A stretch of DNA of 12,320 nt. It comes from Saccoglossus kowalevskii (Eukaryota > Hemichordata > Enteropneusta > Harrimaniidae). How positions within the stretch are numbered: position 1 is the stretch's first letter; each line of letters starts with the position of its first letter. A program made the translations under genes and the position numbers. The stretch covers positions 732,080 to 744,399 of the forward strand of contig NW_003116449.1 of NCBI RefSeq assembly GCF_000003605.2, in the 5' to 3' direction. The notes under the pieces were generated by a model, which was given only the letters and a program-made list of their open reading frames with translations, did no database searches and was not told the origin of the DNA. This document shows, piece by piece, positions 6,790 to 12,320 of the stretch.

Positions 6790-8190
6790 ATAATTTGCAT
6801 ATTAAGGCACACATGTGCAATGTATTATGGGAGAAAAGGTCATATTGTATTGTTTTCTTTTTTGATAACCTAATAGCATTAACGCATAACAATAAAAGAA
6901 GATGAAATATAATATTCAATTCGAACCGATCATCTTTAAAATTTATATTCATAGGGAGTAACCGATATTCATCAGTAAAGTCAAGACAATATTTTGTTAT
7001 TCTGTTGCGACTTAAATATAGATCACACTGTATGCCTTTAAAGTATTGTTTTGTTGTTTAATGTGGCCTGATGGCATTAATTTCCATGCAAATTATTCAG
7101 ATGATTTATTTTTAATATCCACGATTTTATATAATAAGAATTATTGTGACAGAATCAATGAATGAAACATATATTAAATTATAATCGATTTCATAGTTTT
7201 AATGTGAATTTATGGTTTCTCAATCGTCGTAGAACGTGTATTTGTGTGACTAGTTTCTATTAGAAAAGATCAACGGACTGTATTGATTTGTATAGCGTTT
7301 TATTTTATGTGGATGTTCATAAAATATAACAATTTTTCAGTAAATAATGTTATTAACCTTTTTACCATCAGACTGTTTCACTCAAATTTTTCTGCACTTT
7401 TTTTCTTTTATTTATTCGAAATAAACCCTAATTTTGGAGTCAACAGACACAATGTGAATCAATTTTCAGTTTTTACTGAAAATTGCTTCGTAATTTTGTC
7501 CCAATCTTCTGAAGGGATTTGTTATGAAAAAGACACTGGTGGTGAAAAGACTAAAATAAAATAATATCACAACATTGTGTATGTAAAAAATATGTAGTTA
7601 AGGCTATAACGAATTACTAGGAAATTCTTCCGAATAAGATTTATTTTATATAGAATAATGCTTTGACATTATGAATTTTGTTCCAAATTATCTAGACTGA
7701 TTTCCTCTAACAGTATTTCGCAATGTGTGAATCAAACGAATATCTATTACTTTTTGAAAGAAATCATGAAAACCATTAGCACTGGGTTGGTCGAATGTCT
7801 GTGAACGAAGTTAAATTATCACCAATGTCGTTTATTGGCAAAGATATGGTCCAGCAGTGTTGTAGTATGGCCACTGTACTATTACAAAATAAATCTTGAC
7901 AAAAAGGAAATACTGAATCTAGTATTATTACCAACGAATTATGGTTTGTAGGTTTTTTTTATTTGTTATTAACCTGTCAATTGTTTGTTAGAAGATTTCT
8001 CCTTTGTCAAATGTAGTCAGTATTTTGGAGATTCTACCATTTCTAGTACATTGTAGTTGATCAGTATTGTAGCGTTATTACACGAATTGTGTTTTGTTAT
8101 TGTCAACCAAATCCATTTATTGTTTCGTACGAAGTTATTAACTCATCTAATAGTATATCGAATTTGACTTGTCTACGTTTTAATTTTGTA
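6790..8190. other. AT-rich intergenic stretch, no gene seen
   Basis: Very AT-rich throughout, with homopolymer runs. The 93-codon + frame at 7283-7564 is rich in F, N, I and K, the composition expected of unselected AT-rich DNA, and shows no motif. I see no RNA gene or transposon end here. Confidence 0.6.
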
Positions 8191-8193
8191 TAA

Positions 8194-8318
8194 AGCGCTA
8201 CAGTGGTCGCGCAGCGCGTGTTCGAATTTCATGTAAACAAACAGTGCACTTTCCACGCGTTGTGTACGTCGCTATGAGTCCCATATCAAACAGAACGCAG
8301 CACGACGACTATAGCGCT
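8194..8318. mobile_element. Short MITE, copy C (125 bp)
   Basis: Flanked by ATAA at 8190-8193 and again at 8319-8322. The inverted ends are AGCGCTACAGTGGTCGCGCA and, complemented, AGCGCTATAGTCGTCGTGCT. The inside matches both ends of copy A: GCGCAGCGCG...TAAACAAACA...TTTCC on the left, and ATGAGTCCCATATCA...CACGACGACTA on the right, against ATGAGACCCATATATCA...CGCGACGACTA in A. It is best read as an internally deleted relative of A and B whose outer ~8 bases and target site have diverged. Confidence 0.75.
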
Positions 8319-8632
8319 ATAAGTTTATAGTACATTTTCTTCATTTATAAACCTATTGTAAGTTGTCAATATTCATTTCTTTTTCTTTTTTTTCTTTTTT
8401 TCAAGTTAAATGTATAACCAATCTTTGTTTTTATTTGCTATTGTGTAATAAAACAATTTGGTATTAATTATAATTATTGATTTGTCTTTTTGTAGACACA
8501 TTTAAATGTTGTTTATTTCAGCCGTGTTATTCGTGATTTGTGTTCATCCTAGTATCATATTGTTACAATAGTAGTATATAATTAAAAAGCCTGATTATGT
8601 ACAACGTGTTTGTTTTAGCATAAATCACAGTA
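8319..8632. other. AT-rich spacer between two mobile elements
   Basis: No gene seen. It contains a pyrimidine run (TTTCTTTTTCTTTTTTTTC-like) at about 8378-8403 and otherwise AT-rich unique sequence up to the transposon end at 8633. Confidence 0.6.
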
Positions 8633-8641
8633 CCGTACTTT

Positions 8642-8723
8642 CCCGAGTATAAACCCCTCCCCGAGTATAAGCCAACCCCTCTGTTTTTGGACATTTAATG
8701 AGTTGAGGGCATCCCCGAGTATA
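8642..8723. repeat. Direct subterminal repeats CCCGAGTATA x3
   Basis: CCCGAGTATA at 8642-8651, 8660-8669 and 8714-8723, each followed by A/G-rich then CCC words (AAACCCC, AGCCAACCCC, GGCCCAGG). Arrays like this next to an inverted end are typical transposase-binding sites. The right end carries one clear inverted copy, so the two ends are asymmetric. Confidence 0.7.
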
Positions 8724-8871
8724 GGCCCAGGGTGTTTTTTTACCTGGCGTCGATGACATTTATTAAAATATGCATGTAAAAAGTGTATTTCATTGCATAA
8801 TAATCATGATTGGTACGGTAGTTTGGTTCCAGCTTTTACGAAACTCGCATTAATTTCAGAGTGCATAGCGG

Positions 8872-8890
8872 GCGAACGTACATAGTTCGC
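8872..8890. repeat. Small palindrome within the transposon
   Basis: GCGAAC (8872-8877) and GTTCGC (8885-8890) around GTACATA. Short but perfect. Its role is unknown and it may be incidental. Confidence 0.4.
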
Positions 8891-9072
8891 ACGTTTTCTA
8901 TTCTGTTATTTACTCGGGATGAACCCCGATGTTGCAATACTGAAATAATCCATACTCCTTTTGAGTAGTAGTTTTTCAAATAGCAAAACTATGAACGTCA
9001 AATCGTGAACCTGGTCACTATCATCGTTTTACGTTTCCGAATAATCTTGTCCATTGAGACTATCGTGAATAG

Positions 9073-9583
9073 GGTGTGAACGAGCAAACTATTTTTCGAC
9101 GTGACTTGTTAGCGACCGTGAAAGGTTTAAATACTTCCATCACCCTCAGTTTATCTTTCGAAAATTGCGAATCAACAGCTTTAAGGGGAAAAAGTCACCG
9201 TTTTTTTTTGTCGAAATCAGTGTCAACGCATTTTAACATTGCGGTAACACACTTCCGCATTGCGTTGATAAAAAATACTTCGTCGATAATCGGTAAACTT
9301 CGACTGTATGACAGAGCATTTTAACATTGCGGTAACACACTTCCGCATTGCGTTGATAAAAAATACTTCGTCGATAATCGGTAAACTTCGACTGTATGAC
9401 AGAGCATTTTCATTGGTTAACGAAAGACGTAACCTGTTAGATCAAAGGAAGTTGTTCAGTTCAAATTATGATGAAACCATTGCGGGAATAGCTTTGTATC
9501 AAGAGTTTGCATACGATATTGCCTTTGACTGTTTTCCCACAGACCCTACCCATTGTTGCACCGTAAATTCAGACGGTATGTGA
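9073..9583 (+). pseudogene. Broken ORF fragment inside the transposon
   Basis: A + frame opens after TAG at 9070 without an ATG (first codons GGT GTG AAC GAG) and ends at 9324. The next frame then runs to a stop at 9581-9583. The break is exactly explained by the 88-bp tandem duplication, since 88 is not a multiple of 3: leaving out one copy would make a single frame of about 139 codons. Readable pieces include R-L-Y-D-R-A-F-S-L-V-N-E-R-R-N-L-L-D-Q-R and F-D-C-F-P-T-D-P-T-H-C-C. No family recognised. Near the end G|GTATGT (about 9575) looks like a splice donor, so it may be a captured host exon or a transposase remnant. Confidence 0.4.
9228..9403. repeat. Perfect 88-bp tandem duplication
   Basis: 9228-9315 and 9316-9403 are identical by eye, each beginning GCATTTTAACATTGCGG and ending CTGTATGACAGA. 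A seven-base partial third copy (GCATTTT, 9404-9410) follows, as expected for duplication between short homologies (GCATTTT). Perfect identity in otherwise decayed sequence implies a recent event. It shifts the frame of the host ORF fragment. Confidence 0.96.
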
Positions 9584-9870
9584 ACAGTATTGTAATAAAA
9601 GTTTTTTTTTGTTCATATTTGTTTCTTCATTGTAAAAAGCGTCGTTATAATCAATGACGGGTCGTTTCGCATTGTTTTCTTAAAAAGACGTAATATTCCT
9701 CCGAGACTTGATCGGCACTGTGAACGAAAAATGTAATTTGAATAATGTTTTGAGGCTGGGAAGATGGTTACAGTTTTAAAGGCACCAACAAATTAAGCCC
9801 ACCCCTTATTTTTTCCGATTTTACATGTTCAGGCCCCTAGGCTTATATTATACTCGGGGAAGTACGGTAC

Positions 9871-11029
9871 ATGTACTCTCTTTTTACCATATCAAAGTAG
9901 GATGATAACAACAACATGTGTTTGCTTCATATATCCTCCTAGTTTTCAAAAAAGAAAAACAATGTAAAAATATTATATACAAGCAAAATGTGTTAGGGGA
10001 ATCCTGGTCAAAATTGGTCGACCAGCAAATTGTCAGTACACATTCGAAATATATCTAAACGTTACTGCACCACGTGTAGTGTGAATATCTAGTTTGTTAA
10101 TACACAGACATGTGATCTTATGTTGGACCATTAAGGAATGTAAAATAATATACAATCCGTATCTGTATCCGTATGCACAATTCGCACCGAAATATGCAGG
10201 AATAACAAAATGTTATTTACGTTTGAAGAAGAAAGATGTGCACATTTTTTTGAATTATTGGAAATCATAAATCATACTTATGAGCGGGATGAAATGAATA
10301 CATTGTTGACTCATGTTCCGGGTATTTTCATCGCCTGGTAACCACAACCGTGAGAACAACTACCGGGGAAAAAAGTGCAATAGGATAGTTGCTAGAATAG
10401 TGTAACAAGATTTTCCCTACATGTGCAACATATATAAATTTGGTTGTTCAGGAATGACTCATAGTTGAGTTTTCGCTGTTTTCTCGAAATTAGATGTTTT
10501 TTCACGTTTTGATAACATTTAACAGGTCCGTGAGTGTATAAATTTGAACAATATTGAACTATTTTGAGTGAATCGTGTGCATCTAGGCACGGAATTGTAA
10601 GAACGACGGTTTGTATAACGAATAAGGATTTTCTTTACCAGAGGTTATTTACTATCATGACGAAATCATAAAATGCATTCATGGTAAACACGGATTGCAC
10701 CTCTACTCGGGGGTTATTCACACGCTCTAAAAACGGCGCATAAACTAAACACAACAATGTATATTTTTGATGTATTATTATTTGACGCGTTATTATAAAA
10801 GTAATTATGCATATAGACAGTGTAGACTCATCTTAAAACGCTAGTGATATTAATGGTTTCCTTGAAATGCTTCCGGATGCTTTTTCGCCGGATAATGGGA
10901 CCCAATAATTGTAAAAGTCAGCGTTGTTTTCATCTCCATTAGTGGAACTCATCATATACTTCTGATGCTGGTATGTCGATACGTCCATCCTATTACATTC
11001 ACTTCCGTGTTTGGTTCCCTGTGATGTTA
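9871..11029. other. AT-rich stretch without a convincing gene
   Basis: Mostly AT-rich unique sequence. Weak coding-like patches exist: 10642-10730 (+) follows a good acceptor TTTTCTTTACCAG and is open for 28 codons, and 10850-10920 is open in two frames. None has a recognisable motif or a matching donor, so none is called. Confidence 0.5.
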
Positions 11030-11313
11030 TTAACGAGCGGTGGTCATCGCGCCACGCATGCGTGAGGTGAACAAAGATGGCGTCTTTGACTGGGCAGACG
11101 AACGGGTGGAAACTGATACATTTCTAACTACGTTTTTAACTACGTATTTTCTTTTGTGACCAGGTACCGAACAAGTCGCCGGTGGCAATTACTGCATATC
11201 ATGCCCAGGTCAAAACTCGTACTCGTGATTTCCATTGGATTAGATTTTGGTAAAATCAGCGTTTATCAACTAAAATTTCGCACATGTGCGGCGCGACGAC
11301 CACCGCCCTTTAA
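11030..11313 (-). mobile_element. TTAA-flanked MITE, copy B (inverted relative to A)
   Basis: TTAA at 11030-11033 and 11310-11313, with a 276-bp interior. Left end CGAGCGGTGGTCATCGCGCC, right end complemented AGGGCGGTGGTCGTCGCGCC, then GCATGCG-like palindromes on both sides. Read on the minus strand it aligns with copy A along nearly its whole length, including GTTGATAAACGCTGATTTT and AATGGAAATCACGAGTACGA (A has GTTGATAAACATTGATTTT and AATGGAAATCACAAGTATGA). GAACAAAGATGGCG (11069-11082) matches copy A exactly. The short + frame inside it is incidental. Non-autonomous, probably moved by a TTAA-specific piggyBac-like transposase. Confidence 0.87.
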
Positions 11314-11446
11314 ATTTATTTATATGATTTATTTTGCTTCTACTTGATTTGCAGTTGAAATTTGAGTCCAGTATTGTATTTATAGATTATCGATGGGGGT
11401 GGTGGATTGACGAACATCGTGCCAATTGAGGGCAGTATTGTATTAG

Positions 11447-11475
11447 CTAACTAACTAACATCTTGAATTTTCAAG
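11447..11475 (+). promoter_or_regulatory. Branch-point-like CTAAC repeats and 3' splice acceptor
   Basis: CTAACTAACTAAC (11447-11459) followed by ATCTTGAATTTTCAAG, ending in AG at 11474-11475. The spacing is right for a 3' splice site and the CTAAC words match the metazoan branch-point consensus. It supports the candidate exon that follows, but the CTAA run could be simple sequence. Confidence 0.3.
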
Positions 11476-11544
11476 GTGGAGGTTCCGGCGAAGCACTCCA
11501 CTATGTTCGAACGGAACAACATCGTGCAGGCGGAAGATGACTAA
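11476..11544 (+). CDS. Weak candidate terminal exon, unknown protein
   Basis: After the acceptor-like site the frame GTG GAG GTT CCG ... GAA GAT GAC TAA is open for 22 codons: V-E-V-P-A-K-H-S-T-M-F-E-R-N-N-I-V-Q-A-E then D-D-stop. It is more GC-rich than its surroundings and has a charged, protein-like composition. Other frames are also open (one reads G-G-G-S-G-E-A-L-H-Y), so the frame is not certain. No upstream exon of the same gene was found in the window and no family is recognised. It could be a last exon of an unknown gene or chance. Confidence 0.25.
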   Translation: MEVPAKHSTMFERNNIVQAEDD

Positions 11545-11984
11545 CTACGTAACATATGCATTATTCCATGTTCAAATATTTTAAGTGTGATCCCGATAGA
11601 CACTCGTACAATAACCTGAGTTTAAAGAAAGACTAAATCATAACTGCATCAGGGTTATAGCCAGCACATTGAAAGCGCATTTCTAAAAACTTTATCGAAA
11701 TGATTAATAACGGACGCCAGCCTGGATTCAAGGTTTATAGTATATTTGTATTGATTATTTGTGGTTCTTTTGTAATTTACAGGTAATTTTCAAAGAAAAT
11801 TGGACAGGTTGTAGAAATGTTTCCTTTAAAATGAAATTGTGTACAGGTAACAGGTACAAAAGCAAGCTGCCTGTCTGCCTAAACGTATGGTCTGCTTGTG
11901 ATCGCTTTTTCAATTACATGTAATATTATACTCGATACACCGTGACTTACTTACATGCTGTAACGACTTGAAATACATGTCTAA
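11545..11984. other. Unassigned AT-rich stretch
   Basis: No gene, RNA or repeat seen between the candidate exon and MITE copy D. Confidence 0.5.
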
Positions 11985-12149
11985 TTAAAGCAGGGGGAGT
12001 CGTCACCTGCGCATGCGCCAGATGGCCATAGCGTTTCATTGTTTACAAACAAGCGTCTACCCGTGAGCTTTTGCGTTTCAGCGTGTGTTGTTATCATCAC
12101 TTGGAACTCAATTCTCGTGCGTGCCCAGGTGACGACCATCCCACTTTGA
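11985..12149. mobile_element. Short MITE, copy D
   Basis: TTAA at 11985-11988 on the left; the right target reads TTGA (12146-12149), one base changed. The left end AGCAGGGGGAGTCGTCACCT, then GCGCATGCGCC; the right end, complemented, AGTGGGATGGTCGTCACCTG, then GGCACGCACG. The AGTCGTC...CTGCGCAT block links it to copies A-C. The interior is short and has GTTTACAAACA-type AT words also seen in C. A run of A (about 12148-12160) directly abuts the right end. A minus-strand open frame across it is incidental. Confidence 0.72.
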
Positions 12150-12209
12150 AAAAAAAAAAAGAAACATATTTGGTATGACTCAAAATTGCTCGAATTACAC
12201 CGTATTTCA

Positions 12210-12320
12210 GTGTGAAAGTGCAGAACAGTGAAATAGTGATGCAAAGTACAAAGTGTTTGAACAATGGTGTGAAGCGTGAAACTGCGATGTAAAAGTAATG
12301 GAATAGTGGTACAAAGTGTG
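12210..12320. repeat. Degenerate tandem repeat running off the right edge
   Basis: Words such as GTGAAA, AATAGTG and CAAAGTG recur: GAAATAGTGATGCAAAGT near 12230-12247 and GGAATAGTGGTACAAAGT at 12300-12317, 70 bp apart, with GTGTGAAGCGTGAAAC between. This looks like the beginning of another minisatellite, but too little is visible to define a unit. Confidence 0.4.

Larger units (their letters stand above)
8633..9867. mobile_element. ~1.2-kb DNA transposon with CCGTACTT terminal inverted repeats
   Basis: The left end CCGTACTTTCCCGAGTATA (8633-8651) is the inverted copy of 9849-9867 (CCGTACTTCCCCGAGTATA), 18 of 19 bases the same. A TA lies immediately outside both ends (8631-8632 and 9868-9869), so a TA duplication is likely; GTAC is an alternative because both ends sit in GTAC. 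Inside the left end CCCGAGTATA recurs in direct orientation at 8660 and 8714, and both ends carry ATAAGCC-like words. I recognise no transposase, so it appears non-autonomous. The superfamily is not assigned. An ORF-like fragment (9073-9583) lies inside. Confidence 0.82.

Noticed and set aside
7283-7564. 93-codon + frame rich in F, N and I
   Set aside because: Composition matches unselected AT-rich DNA; no domain, splice context or neighbour supports it.
10642-10730. 28-codon + frame after a good acceptor-like site
   Set aside because: Ends in TAA with no recognisable protein and no partner exon; other frames nearby are equally open.
11156-11347. 63-codon + frame
   Set aside because: It falls almost entirely in MITE copy B.
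11981-12244. 87-codon minus-strand frame
   Set aside because: It covers MITE copy D and an A-run (the poly-F stretch); not a gene.
1-12320. tRNA, rRNA or other structured RNA genes
   Set aside because: I saw no cloverleaf with A and B boxes and no rRNA-like block; a covariance-model scan would be needed to exclude small RNAs.

Overview
This window looks like nuclear DNA from an invertebrate animal, not bacterial or organellar. It is AT-rich and intron-bearing, with GT-AG splice sites, minisatellites and several small DNA transposons. The repeat style (TTAA-flanked palindromic MITEs, long minisatellites) would suit a marine invertebrate such as a mollusc, but the sequence does not fix the phylum.

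The one gene recognised with high confidence is the 3' part of a heterotrimeric G-protein alpha subunit (G-alpha) on the + strand, about 2065-5588. Four exons are secure: 2783-2911, 4551-4680, 4883-5036 and 5386-5588. A fifth, ending at 2145, is probable. They join in frame and carry switch I, switch II (DVGGQ), the NKxD box, the T-x-A-T loop and the alpha5 helix. The P-loop and first helical-domain exons are not visible and should lie upstream of the window. The protein is divergent, and its receptor-contacting C-terminus is four residues longer than usual.

Layout: 1-1785 is a 23-bp minisatellite in two blocks, each ending in the same 42-bp spacer, which gives a 975-bp higher-order repeat. 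1826-1890 is a strong hairpin. 2065-2145 is the probable helical-domain exon. 2471-2693 is a second, diverged 23-bp array. 2783-5588 holds the remaining exons; the large intron 2912-4550 contains a GC-richer, LTR-like patch and a TTAA MITE. 5003-5160 is a ~40-bp tandem repeat straddling a splice donor. 5589-6000 is the 3' UTR. 6262-6786 (minus) is a possibly decayed reading frame. 6790-8190 is AT-rich with no gene seen. 8194-8318 is a small MITE. 8633-9867 is a ~1.2-kb TIR transposon with a broken reading frame interrupted by a perfect 88-bp tandem duplication. 9871-11029 holds no convincing gene. 11030-11313 is a second full-length TTAA MITE, inverted relative to the first. 11476-11544 is a weak candidate terminal exon. 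11985-12149 is a fourth MITE. The last ~90 bp look like the start of another degenerate tandem repeat.

The most interesting signals are the divergent G-alpha, the four-member MITE family with a shared YY1-like core, and the two related minisatellite arrays flanking one G-alpha exon, whose units carry a CRE-like TACGTCA. Many short open frames here are by-products of repeats and were left out.
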